A DNA stretch of 64,000 nucleotides from the NCBI GenBank assembly GCA_900466475.1, contig UBMI01000021.1:434001-498000 (forward strand), given 5' to 3'. The position numbers were made by a program, and so were the translations under genes. Positions 1 to 8,270 of the stretch are shown here, in pieces. Position 1 is the stretch's first letter, and each line of letters starts with the position of its first letter. The notes under the pieces were generated by a model. It was not told the DNA's origin. It saw nothing but the letters and a program-made list of their open reading frames with translations, and made no database searches. Origin of the DNA: Hyphomicrobiales bacterium. Its GTDB lineage: Bacteria; Pseudomonadota; Alphaproteobacteria; Rhizobiales; Rhizobiaceae.

Positions 1-875
1 GAGGAGACCAACGGGTCGTGCAGCGGAAACTGCAGGGCAGGGGCTGCCAGCGGTACGCCGTGGCGCTTGGCCACCTCTTCCATTGCGCCCACCTTGGCGA
101 GCACTTCCTCGCTCGCCGGCATATAGTCGAAATGCGAGCCCGGCACCGGGCCGGTCGCGAGGATGCCGGAATTGAAGACGCCGCCGACGACGAACGAGGT
201 TCCCTTCTGCCGGCAGAGCGGGATCAGTTCGGCAACGGCCGAACGGTCGAGCAGGGTGTAGCGGCCGGCCATCAGGATCGTGTCGATATCGGCGTTGCGC
301 ATCACGTCGAGGCAGACAGGCACCTCGTTGACGCCGAGGCCGAATGCCTTGATCGCGCCCGAGGATTTCAGCTGCTCCAGCGCCTTGACGCCGCTGTCGA
401 GGAAATTCTTCAGATGCACGGCATTCCTGGCCGCACCATGCGTATAGGCGCCGATGTCATGAACGAAGAGGATATCGATGCGGTTCAGGCCGAGGCGCGC
501 ATAGCTGAATTCGACCGAGCGCATGATGCCGTCATAGGAATAATCGTAATCGGCGTCGAAGGAGAGCGGATCGACATAGCTGTAGTCGGGAACCGTGCCT
601 GTCGGCACCGGGCGCAACAGACGACCGACCTTGGTGGACAGAACATAGTCGTTTTCCGGCTTGTCACGCAGGAAATCGCCGACGCGTCGTTCGGCAAGTC
701 CGAGGCCATACCACGGCGCCACATCATAATAGCGGATGCCGTGATCCCATGCCGTTTCCAGCGTTTCCATTGCCTGCTCACGCGGGCAGGCGCGGTAAAG
801 GCCGCCGAGGGCAGCGGCGCCGAAGCTGATTTCGGTCACCTCGAGCGCCGTCTTGCCAATTCTCCTCGTCTTCAT
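1..875 (-). CDS. Aldo/keto reductase, 3' end cut by window edge
   Basis: Reading the minus strand from 875 gives an uninterrupted aldo/keto reductase of the D-threo-aldose/L-fucose dehydrogenase type. Visible are an N-terminal strand beginning MKTRRIGKTALEVTEISFG, the catalytic-Asp/Tyr region DVAPWYGLGLAERRVG, and the TIM-barrel segment RLGLNRIDILFVHD. These enzymes oxidise aldoses with NAD(P) in the cytosol. Two ATGs lie in tandem; the second (875) is preferred because AGGAGG sits 4 bases before it. The C-terminus lies beyond base 1. It follows the UxaA-family gene with a 40-bp gap on the same strand, so both probably serve one sugar or sugar-acid pathway. Substrate is not deducible. Confidence 0.88.
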   Translation of the reverse strand, partial: MKTRRIGKTALEVTEISFGAAALGGLYRACPREQAMETLETAWDHGIRYYDVAPWYGLGLAERRVGDFLRDKPENDYVLSTKVGRLLRPVPTGTVPDYSYVDPLSFDADYDYSYDGIMRSVEFSYARLGLNRIDILFVHDIGAYTHGAARNAVHLKNFLDSGVKALEQLKSSGAIKAFGLGVNEVPVCLDVMRNADIDTILMAGRYTLLDRSAVAELIPLCRQKGTSFVVGGVFNSGILATGPVPGSHFDYMPASEEVLAKVGAMEEVAKRHGVPLAAPALQFPLHDPLVS

Positions 876-915
876 CATTCCTCCTCGTGAAGACCTGAAA
901 TTCAATAAATATTAT

Positions 916-2424
916 TCAGAGCGTGGCTCCGAGATGCCACGGGACGAATTCGTTGTCGCCGTAGCCGAAAATCTCACTTTTCGTCTTCTTGCCGGAGGCC
1001 GTATCGACGATCAGTTCAAAGATCTCGCGGCCCTTGCCGCTGATCGTCGCGTCACCCGTAACGATCGAGCCGCAGTCGATATCCATATCCTCTTCCATCG
1101 AGGTATAGAGCGCGGAATTGCTGGCGAGCTTCAGGGAGGGCGCGGGACGACAGCCGAAGCAGCTGCCGCGGCCGGTCGTGAACGCGATCATGTTCGCGCC
1201 GCCGGCAACCTGGCCGGTGGCTGAAACCGGGTCGTAGCCGGGCGTGTCCATGAAGACCAGGCCGGGGGCGGTGACGCGCTCGGCATAACCATAGACGGCG
1301 GTCAGCGGCGAACGGCCGCCCTTGGCGACGGCGCCGAGCGACTTTTCGAGAATGGTCGTCAGGCCGCCGCGCTTGTTGCCCGGAGACGGATTGTTGTCGA
1401 GCGAGGCGCCGTGCAGGGCGACATAGTCTTCCCACCAGGCAATCTTCTCATCGAGCTTTTTGGCGACATCGTCGCTGACGGCGCGGCTGCGCAGCAAATG
1501 CTCGGCCCCGTAGATCTCGGAGGTTTCCGAAAGGATCGCCGTACCGCCGGCAGCCGCCAGCAGGTCGGCTGCAACACCGAGCGCCGGATTGGCGGTGATG
1601 CCTGAAAAACCGTCCGAGCCACCGCACTGCAGCCCGATGATGATCTCGCCGATCGACATCGGCACGCGCTTCTCACGGCCGACATCGGCAGCGATTTCGC
1701 GTAGCACACCCATGGCGCGCTCGACCGCGCGGCGGGACCCGCCTGCGTCCTGAATGTTGAAATGCCGCTTGGAGGCGCCCGCGCCGCTCTGGCCGTAAAG
1801 CGTCAGTTGGTTGACCTCGCAGCCGAGGCCGATCATCAGCACGCCGCCGAAATTCACATGGCGCGTATAGCCGGCAAGTGTCCGGTGCAGCACGTTCATG
1901 CCGTCACCCGTCGAGCTCATGCCGCAGCCCTGGTCGTGAACGATCGGCACGAAGCCGTCGATGCCGTCATAATGCGGCAGGATGGTGCGGTTGGCCTCAT
2001 CGGCAATCGCCCGGCAGACCGTGGTGGAACAGTTCACGCTGGCAATGATGCCGATATAATTGCGCGTCGCCGCCCGGCCGTCAGCGCGGCGGTAACCCAT
2101 GAAGGTGCGCGCCCTGTCCTCGGCACTGGCTTCTTCAGGCGCCGAATTGGCGGTCGCCGCAAGGCGGTCGTTTTCGAAATGCAGATTGTGGCTGTGAACG
2201 TGGTCGCCGGCTTTCACATCAGCCGTGGTGCGGCCGATCGCCTGGCCGTATTTCACGACCGCTGTGCCGATCGGAATGTCCGATATGGCGACCTTGTGGC
2301 CGGGGTCGATCTTCTGGCGCGTCGTAACGCCGGCAACGGTCGCTCCTTCGGCAATCGGGGCCGTTGCGACCGCGACATTGTCTCCGGCCGACAGGATGAT
2401 CCAAGGCTGTCTGTCCAATTTCAT
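916..2424 (-). CDS. UxaA-family altronate/galactarate-type dehydratase
   Basis: About 502 aa. An N-terminal SAF domain (roughly residues 5-90) is followed by the D-galactarate dehydratase/altronate hydrolase domain, with the cysteine-bearing motifs NCSTTV, QGCGMSSTGDG, GLGCEV, LQCGGSDGFSG and RGSCFGCRPAPS. The family dehydrates hexarates or hexonates using Fe(II). The start at 2424 (MKLDRQPW) is preferred; upstream in-frame codons encode basic low-complexity residues and AGGGAG precedes this ATG. It is probably transcribed with the aldo/keto reductase and diverges from the GntR regulator at 2681. Which acid is used (altronate, galactarate, fuconate-type) cannot be decided from sequence. Confidence 0.87.
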   Translation of the reverse strand: MKLDRQPWIILSAGDNVAVATAPIAEGATVAGVTTRQKIDPGHKVAISDIPIGTAVVKYGQAIGRTTADVKAGDHVHSHNLHFENDRLAATANSAPEEASAEDRARTFMGYRRADGRAATRNYIGIIASVNCSTTVCRAIADEANRTILPHYDGIDGFVPIVHDQGCGMSSTGDGMNVLHRTLAGYTRHVNFGGVLMIGLGCEVNQLTLYGQSGAGASKRHFNIQDAGGSRRAVERAMGVLREIAADVGREKRVPMSIGEIIIGLQCGGSDGFSGITANPALGVAADLLAAAGGTAILSETSEIYGAEHLLRSRAVSDDVAKKLDEKIAWWEDYVALHGASLDNNPSPGNKRGGLTTILEKSLGAVAKGGRSPLTAVYGYAERVTAPGLVFMDTPGYDPVSATGQVAGGANMIAFTTGRGSCFGCRPAPSLKLASNSALYTSMEEDMDIDCGSIVTGDATISGKGREIFELIVDTASGKKTKSEIFGYGDNEFVPWHLGATL

Positions 2425-2486
2425 CTCCCTGACGAAACGTTCGCTTCTGCGCCCGTTACATCGACGAATGCGCATTGATTTTGTTT

Positions 2487-2501
2487 TTTATCTACAATAA
2501 A
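2487..2501. promoter_or_regulatory. Candidate GntR operator between divergent genes
   Basis: TTTAT-N5-ATAAA inverted repeat in the AT-rich divergent intergenic region, 63 bases before the dehydratase start and 180 before the GntR gene. The position fits autoregulation and pathway control by the adjacent regulator. A second AT-rich palindrome (AATAA-N3-TTATT, 904-916) lies before the aldo/keto reductase. The assignment is inference. Confidence 0.35.
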
Positions 2502-2680
2502 CATTTTCAAGTCAACGGGAATATTGATCCTGTGGACGAGGGAGGCAAACAGCCGCATGCGACCGAAAATAAGATAAAGGTCGCCCGAAGAGGCTCCTGG
2601 TCCGGCTGTGCCCGTTCTTGGCGGCGGGCATCATCGCCGTGTCGCCAGAGCCGTCGGGTTTGAGCGGAAAGCGGGGTCTG

Positions 2681-3580
2681 ATGGCACGGCAGAATACAGT
2701 CTTCAAGGAAGCCTATAACCGATATGCGGCAGCACTGCGCATGGACACGGCGCTGCCTTCGGAGCCGGAAATCGCCGCCCAGCTCGGCGTCAGCCGCAGT
2801 ACGGCGCGCGCCATCCTGACCCGCCTTAGCGATGAGGGCATCATCCGCTGGAACAAGCGCCAGAAGATCGTGCTGCGCCAGCCTGTCGACCGCGACTTCT
2901 TCCCCTCGGAGGAAACGGATTCGCTGCACGACATCATCGAGCGCAGCTTCATGCAGCGCATCCTCTCCGATGAGGCTGCCCCGGGCATGCAGATCAACGA
3001 GCTGGAGCTTGCCCGCGAGATCGGCACGGGCACGACCAGCGTGCGCGAATTCCTGATCCGCTTCTCGCGCTTCGGGCTGATCGAAAAACGGCCGAACAGC
3101 CATTGGACGCTGAAGGGCTTTACCCGTGAATTTGCGCTGGAACTTGCCGATGTGCGCGAAATGTTCGAGCTGCATTCGGCCGCAGAGTTCGGCAAGCTTC
3201 CTGCCGACCATCAGGCCTGGGCTGCCCTTGCGACCATCAAGGAAGAGCACCTCTCCATGCTCTCGGACATCAACAACCGCTTCAAGGAATTCTCAGTCCT
3301 CGACGAGCGCTTCCATCTCTTGATCCATCGCGCCTCGAAGAACCGTTTCATCGCCGATTTCTATGACGCGATCGCCATCATCTTTCACTATCACTATCAG
3401 TGGAACAAGACCGCCGCCCGCGAACGCAACGAGCGCGCGATCCACGAACATCTCGATTATATCGCAGCACTCGAAGCACGGGATCAGGAGAGGATCCAGG
3501 CTGCCTGTCGCATCCACCTTCGCTCGGCCCGGCAGACGCTGCTGCAGTCCATTCCGCAGAGTGTTGCGGAAAGCGCCTGA
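2681..3580 (+). CDS. GntR-family regulator with two N-terminal HTH segments and FCD domain
   Basis: About 299 aa starting MARQNTVFKEAYNRY. A first winged helix occupies roughly residues 10-70 (EIAAQLGVSRSTARAILTRL), a second roughly 90-150 (ELAREIGTGTTSVREFLIRF), and the C-terminal all-helical ligand-binding FCD domain carries DVREMFELHSA, DERFHLLIHRAS and EHLDYIAALEARD. FCD regulators bind organic acids or sugar acids, usually as repressors. Having two HTH segments on one chain is uncommon but recurs in rhizobial sugar-acid loci. Divergent from the UxaA-family gene, so that operon is the likely target. The start at 2681 was chosen because the upstream in-frame residues resemble non-coding DNA. 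Confidence 0.85.
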   Translation: MARQNTVFKEAYNRYAAALRMDTALPSEPEIAAQLGVSRSTARAILTRLSDEGIIRWNKRQKIVLRQPVDRDFFPSEETDSLHDIIERSFMQRILSDEAAPGMQINELELAREIGTGTTSVREFLIRFSRFGLIEKRPNSHWTLKGFTREFALELADVREMFELHSAAEFGKLPADHQAWAALATIKEEHLSMLSDINNRFKEFSVLDERFHLLIHRASKNRFIADFYDAIAIIFHYHYQWNKTAARERNERAIHEHLDYIAALEARDQERIQAACRIHLRSARQTLLQSIPQSVAESA

Positions 3581-3651
3581 GCGGAGACGTCGGTGCCCGA
3601 AGGGCGGATTAGGGGCCCACACTCAGTGATCCCAGCCGATCAGCATGATCT

Positions 3652-5145
3652 CTAGTGCGACGCAGCCTCGCTCGCAGCGCTGCCAGCGCCCCCGGTCTTC
3701 ACGCCGCGGCCGATCGGAATGAGCCAGGTGGTCGCAAAGGTCAGCACCGCCACGACAACGACACCCCAGAAGCTCCAGTGCAGCGCCGCATCGAAGATGC
3801 CGCGCACTGCCGGATCACCTGCAAGTGCCGAAAGGCCGGTCGGCTCGTTCAGGGCATTGTGCAGGCTGTCTGCCGCATCCCCCGTTGCATAATGGTCGAT
3901 GCCGGCATTGAGGATCGCGCCGAGTACGGTGGCGCCGAGCGTATTGCCGAGGCTGCGGGCAAAGATGATCGAGGCCGTCGCACTGCCGCGCATCGACCAT
4001 TCGACGCTGTCCTGCACCAGCGCGATGCTGGTGAGGTTGATCAGCCCCATGCCGAAGCCCATGAAGAAGGAGCCGGCGCCGGCGACGGCCGGATGGCTTT
4101 CCGGTGTCAGGAACAGGAGGAAGAAGGCACCGAAGGGAAACATGAAGCTGCCGACCCGCAACGTATTGCGGATGCCGAATGCCTTGAAGAACCGGCTGGA
4201 CAGCATCACCGACAGCGGCCAGCCGACGACGAGCATGGTGAGCGTAAAACCGGCGACGATCGGCGAGCGGCCAAGCACGCCCTGCACATACATCGGCAGG
4301 ATCGTCGAAAGCCCGATCAGCGCCATGCCGGCAAGCAGCATGCAGGCATTGCTGGTGGCGACCAGCCGCCGGCTCCAGAGCGCGATCGAAATGATCGGTT
4401 CGGGCGTGCGCTTCTCCTGCAGCACGAATAGGATACCGGTCACGACGAAAACGGCGGCAAGCGAAATGAGCACCCAGGCCGGCGCATCCGTCTCCGTCAG
4501 GATCGTCAAAAACGCGATGATGGCGATCGAAAACAGGATGGCGCCGAGATAGTCGATCTTCGCATCCTTGTGCGCCACGTCCTCCTTGAGGAAGAGCAGG
4601 AAGGCGATGATCGAGAAGATGCCGATCGGCAGGTTGATCCAGAAGATCCAGGCCCAGGAGATCGTATCGACGATGATGCCGCCGGCGAGTGGCCCGACGA
4701 CGGCCGAAGTCGCCCAGACTGTCGCCATCACGCCCTGCACCTTGCCGCGTTCCTCCAGCTTGAAGAGGTCGCCGATGATTGTCATCGTCACCGGCTGGAT
4801 CGCGCCGGCACCCAGCCCCTGCACCAGGCGGAAGACGATCAGCGAGGCCATCGACCACGCAAGCCCGCAGAAGAGCGAGCCGACGAGGAAGACGATGATG
4901 CCGCCGATCAAGACCGGCTTGCGGCCGAAAATATCAGACAGCTTGCCGTAGATGACAGTGGTCGTCGACTGCGCCAGCAGGAAGGCTGAAAAGACCCAGC
5001 TGTAATAGGTAAAGCCGCCGAGCTGGCCGACGATCCGCGGCATGGCGGTCGCCACGATGGTGGCCTCGATCGCCACCATGAAGGTTGCGAGCATGATCGT
5101 GGCAACCACGAGCGTGCGGTTGGATTGCTGAGCGGTGGCGGACAT
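3652..5145 (-). CDS. DHA2-family MFS multidrug exporter (14 TM)
   Basis: About 497 aa beginning MSATAQQSNRT. Hydrophobic segments fit 14 transmembrane helices. The first carries the DHA2 signature AIEATIVATAMPRI, and the 2-3 loop contains GKLSDIFGRKPV, the MFS motif A. The family exports drugs or other small molecules by proton antiport. No membrane-fusion partner is adjacent, so it probably acts alone in the inner membrane, unlike the EmrA/EmrB pair at 10984-13732. The start at 5145 has AAAGG upstream; the open frame continues upstream but encodes Arg/Cys-rich residues typical of non-coding DNA. Substrate unknown. Confidence 0.9.
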   Translation of the reverse strand: MSATAQQSNRTLVVATIMLATFMVAIEATIVATAMPRIVGQLGGFTYYSWVFSAFLLAQSTTTVIYGKLSDIFGRKPVLIGGIIVFLVGSLFCGLAWSMASLIVFRLVQGLGAGAIQPVTMTIIGDLFKLEERGKVQGVMATVWATSAVVGPLAGGIIVDTISWAWIFWINLPIGIFSIIAFLLFLKEDVAHKDAKIDYLGAILFSIAIIAFLTILTETDAPAWVLISLAAVFVVTGILFVLQEKRTPEPIISIALWSRRLVATSNACMLLAGMALIGLSTILPMYVQGVLGRSPIVAGFTLTMLVVGWPLSVMLSSRFFKAFGIRNTLRVGSFMFPFGAFFLLFLTPESHPAVAGAGSFFMGFGMGLINLTSIALVQDSVEWSMRGSATASIIFARSLGNTLGATVLGAILNAGIDHYATGDAADSLHNALNEPTGLSALAGDPAVRGIFDAALHWSFWGVVVVAVLTFATTWLIPIGRGVKTGGAGSAASEAASH

Positions 5146-5508
5146 GATGAACCTTTCGGAGCTTTCTCCGTGGCGAGAAAACTGCTCTCGGCTTGGCGGG
5201 GCAAGTGCAACGCGGAGTGTCGGCAGTCTTTTATGCTCCCGCTGATAGCAGGTAAAGCGCAAGTGATATGCTTTCTTTTGTGTCGACGCTTTAAACCGCT
5301 TCCGACCCCGGCAAAATTCAAATACAAGGCATTTTACAAAGCAGGTTTCGGTGGGTTTCCGCCGAAACACGAGGTCTGGCAGGCCAGGGCTCTCGGATGT
5401 CAGGATTGCATTTCCGCCAGGTTATTCCCAACTGAAAATCTGATGCAGGCCTGCGAACCGCTCCATCGGATGCGAGGGGTTCGGATCCGGGCAGGGAAAT
5501 GGCGAGCT
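5146..5508. other. Divergent intergenic region
   Basis: 363 bases between the exporter and the glycosyltransferase gene. It has lower GC than its neighbours around 5250-5340 and presumably holds both promoters. A short inverted repeat (TTTCGG/CCGAAA) lies near 5346-5367. I see no gene or regulator in it. Confidence 0.5.
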
Positions 5509-6351
5509 ATGATGACGCATGTTTTGGCTGCGAGCGGCGGGGTTAGACAGGTAATTTGCATCAATTGGGGCACGAGATACGGGCCGACCTTCATCAACCG
5601 TCTCTTTGCGATGGTGAAACGCAACATCACGCCGCCCTTCACCTTTACCTGTTTCACCGACTGCCGGGACGACCTCCATTCCGGCATCCTGTGTGAGGAT
5701 CTGCCGCCTCTGGATGTCGAAATGCCTGTTAATACGAGAGGCATCTGGCCGAAGGCAAGGCTTTGGGGATCGAAGCTTGGGAGCCTGAGCGGGCCGGTCC
5801 TCTATCTGGACCTCGACCTGGTGATCGTCGCCTCCCTCGATGCGTTTTTCGAGGTTGGAGCGCCTGAGGATGTCGTCATGGCCCGCAACCAGACGACGCC
5901 TTTCGAAAAGCTCGGCCAGAGCTCGCTTTTTCGCTTCCCGGTCGGCAAGCTCCTGCCGCTGCAGGAGGAGTTCAGGGCCAACCCGCAGAAAGTGGCCGAT
6001 GAATATCAGTATGAACAGCGCTTCGTCACCCGCAATGCGCCGGGTGGCGTGAAGTTCTTCCCGCGGAGCTGGGTCTTGCATTTCCGGCAGGATTGCCACT
6101 GGGCCTTTCCGCTGAACTATTTCCTCACGCCGCGCCTGCCCTCCAGCGCCCGCGTCGTCCTCTTCCCGCGCGGCTTCCACCCGCAGAATGCCATCGACGG
6201 GAAATTCGGCCCGAAAGGCCGGGCCGAAACGAGGCTCGATCATATCAGGGGCGTCTTCGACGCCAGCAAGCGCGGCAACAAGAAACCGTTCCGCTACCTG
6301 CGCCACTATATTCTCCCGACGCCATGGGTGGCGGATCACTGGCATGAATAA
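5509..6351 (+). CDS. Putative glycosyltransferase
   Basis: About 280 aa. The fold signature is that of GT-A glycosyltransferases: an N-terminal QVICINWGTRYGPTFINRL strand-helix, a substrate-side TCFTDCRDD segment, and the metal/nucleotide motif YLDLDLVIV (a DxD equivalent) near residue 105. The C-terminal half has HFRQDCHWAFPLNYF and FPRGFHPQNA. No membrane segment or signal is visible, so it is probably cytosolic or peripheral and modifies a surface glycan. The acceptor is unknown and no polysaccharide genes are adjacent. The tandem ATGs at 5509/5512 were chosen because the long upstream open frame lacks family-like residues. Confidence 0.68.
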   Translation: MMTHVLAASGGVRQVICINWGTRYGPTFINRLFAMVKRNITPPFTFTCFTDCRDDLHSGILCEDLPPLDVEMPVNTRGIWPKARLWGSKLGSLSGPVLYLDLDLVIVASLDAFFEVGAPEDVVMARNQTTPFEKLGQSSLFRFPVGKLLPLQEEFRANPQKVADEYQYEQRFVTRNAPGGVKFFPRSWVLHFRQDCHWAFPLNYFLTPRLPSSARVVLFPRGFHPQNAIDGKFGPKGRAETRLDHIRGVFDASKRGNKKPFRYLRHYILPTPWVADHWHE

Positions 6352-6429
6352 GAACGCAAGTTCGGCAGCAGAACGGAACTATTTCTCGCCTTGACTGTTT
6401 TCGGCTGAGGAAAACTCCCGGGTGCTCCG

Positions 6430-6933
6430 ATGCGTCCTCTTCTATGCGCAGCATTTCTTTCGCTCACCGGCCTTGCCGCCGGCGCAAACGCGTCCGAGGC
6501 GGATTTCCTCAATTCGCTCGAGGGTAACTGGAGTGGAAGCGGCATGGTCCTGACCAGGATCGGCGGCATGAAGGTCAACGTGTCCTGCAATCTGAAATCC
6601 GACGCCAGCGCCACGACAGTGGCCATGAACGGCAACTGCCGTGGTCTCGCCGTCGTCACAAGAAGCTTCTCGGCAAATGTAAAGGCTGTCGGTCAACGTT
6701 ATACCGGCAACTATACGGGCCCATCGGGCCAGCCCTCTAGGCTTGTCGGCAGCAGGAAAGGCGATGCTCTCAACTTCAATGTCACCTGGGCGCGCGTCAC
6801 CAACGGCGATCGGAGCGCAAACATGATGATCGAGAAGGTGGGCCAGAACGGGCTTCGCCTGCAGACCGTCGATCGCGACCTTGCCTCGGGCCGATCGGTG
6901 GTGACGAGCCGCATCGATCTGCAGCGGCAGTGA
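6430..6933 (+). CDS. Small exported hypothetical protein
   Basis: 167 aa with a clear Sec signal peptide (MRPLLCAAFLSLTGLAAGANA, cleavage near residue 21). The mature part starts with SEADFLNSLEGNWSGSGMV and is predicted mostly beta, with alternating polar strands and one disulphide-capable pair (Cys in VSCNL and NGNCRG). This resembles small periplasmic lipocalin-like or calycin-like proteins, but I do not recognise a named family. It follows the glycosyltransferase by 78 bases and converges with the methyltransferase gene. Confidence 0.7.
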   Translation: MRPLLCAAFLSLTGLAAGANASEADFLNSLEGNWSGSGMVLTRIGGMKVNVSCNLKSDASATTVAMNGNCRGLAVVTRSFSANVKAVGQRYTGNYTGPSGQPSRLVGSRKGDALNFNVTWARVTNGDRSANMMIEKVGQNGLRLQTVDRDLASGRSVVTSRIDLQRQ

Positions 6934-6973
6934 ACATGTCCCGGATTTTGTGACGCGCCCCACCCATCGGAAC

Positions 6974-8014
6974 CTACGACTGCTTCCTGATGGTAGCGTA
7001 GATGATGTTGCGGTTGGCACCGAACCAGACCGTCTTGTCAGTGTCTCCCGGCGCACTGCGATGGGAAATACGCCACATGTCGGCTTCGGAGCGCTGCAGA
7101 AGCTCCCAGTTCATGTAGGATTCCATGTAGCCGTCATCGGCCATCTCGTCGGAAAAGTTGGCAAACAGGAAGACGCCGCCGGGCTTCAGCATTTCCATGC
7201 AGATCTGCGTGAGCCGGATTGCCACTTTGTCCGTGAGATAATCGTATAATCCTGCCGCGTAGATCAGATCGAACGTGCCGATCCGGTGTTTTCGTGCAAG
7301 CAAGCCGCGCACGGATCCATTGATGGGCTCGACGGACGTTCCATGGAATTGGCTCGAGACGGAGCCGATGCTTTCCGGATCCTGATCAAGGGCTACCCAG
7401 CGTTTCAGGCGGCCTTCCGCAAGGGCTTTCGATGCCTCCGCTTCCCGCAGGTGACCGGCAGCGATGGCCAGCACCTCGGTATCCGGGCCTGTTCGCGCAG
7501 CGCTCTCGTCGACATAGCGGGTCAGGATGTCGCGACGTTCCCTGACGGCGACCGGGCCGGGGGCATTTATCGTGTAGTCGAAGATATCGAGGCCCAGACG
7601 GGTGGATCTGGCCACTTCTTCGGCCACCGCCGGATGCCCATAAATGAAGTCTATGAGACTGGCATCGCCGGAATAGCCGCGAGGTTTGTCAAAGGACCAG
7701 CGGGTGAACGGGCATTGCTGGAGGATCTTTGCCGAGGGATGGGCCTGAATGATCGGGATGAGCTTCTGCCACACGGCAGCGCCGAATTTATGACGGACCT
7801 CATGGAGCTGGCCGATCAACCACCTGACGGCATCAGGCAGGTTCCCGCCCGCGGAGAACCGTTGCATGGCAATGTTGATGACGATCGCAAACTCTGCCTC
7901 CGCAGTTCGCAGATGGTCTGCCCCGTTATCTCGGTTCGGTGAGGGAAGCGTATTGCTGAAGGACTGCGGCGTAATCAAGCTTTGGCCATCAAGAGAAAAG
8001 AGCGGCTGAGCCAC
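6974..8014 (-). CDS. SAM-dependent methyltransferase, PhcB/3-hydroxypalmitate methyl ester synthase-like
   Basis: About 346 aa. An N-terminal helical region (about 130 aa) precedes a class I Rossmann methyltransferase with VLAIAAGHLREAE as the SAM-binding loop, VALDQDPES as the acidic second-strand motif, and FDLIYAAGLYDYL. The segment KPRGYSGDASLIDFIYG is typical of proteins annotated as extracellular-factor 3-hydroxypalmitic acid methyl ester biosynthesis (PhcB-like). Family assignment is from memory of these motifs; signal synthesis here is inference. The GTG at 8014 has GAGG five bases upstream and is preferred over the GTG at 8113. Divergent from the GGDEF-EAL gene. Confidence 0.72.
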   Translation of the reverse strand: MAQPLFSLDGQSLITPQSFSNTLPSPNRDNGADHLRTAEAEFAIVINIAMQRFSAGGNLPDAVRWLIGQLHEVRHKFGAAVWQKLIPIIQAHPSAKILQQCPFTRWSFDKPRGYSGDASLIDFIYGHPAVAEEVARSTRLGLDIFDYTINAPGPVAVRERRDILTRYVDESAARTGPDTEVLAIAAGHLREAEASKALAEGRLKRWVALDQDPESIGSVSSQFHGTSVEPINGSVRGLLARKHRIGTFDLIYAAGLYDYLTDKVAIRLTQICMEMLKPGGVFLFANFSDEMADDGYMESYMNWELLQRSEADMWRISHRSAPGDTDKTVWFGANRNIIYATIRKQS

Positions 8015-8270
8015 GGAAACCTCACTGGTAAACAAGAATTTAAAACATTGCGTAAAATCCTCATCATTTACACGGAGGTCAAGCGTTAAGGTTGGACTGC
8101 GGGGCAAATGCACGTCTGACTTTAGAAAATATTAGTGAAACCGAGCGATAGCCCGCCCGCTTCGGGACCGTTTGGGCATTATCGGTTGATGTGGAGTCTA
8201 CCTAGGGCTATCCAGCGTCACTCGGCAGTCTGCGAAGGGCAACTGCTGCAAGATGTTGGGTGGCAGGGGC

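Noticed and set aside
18-890. 290-aa open frame on the plus strand
   Set aside because: Antisense to the aldo/keto reductase, which has clear family motifs on the minus strand.
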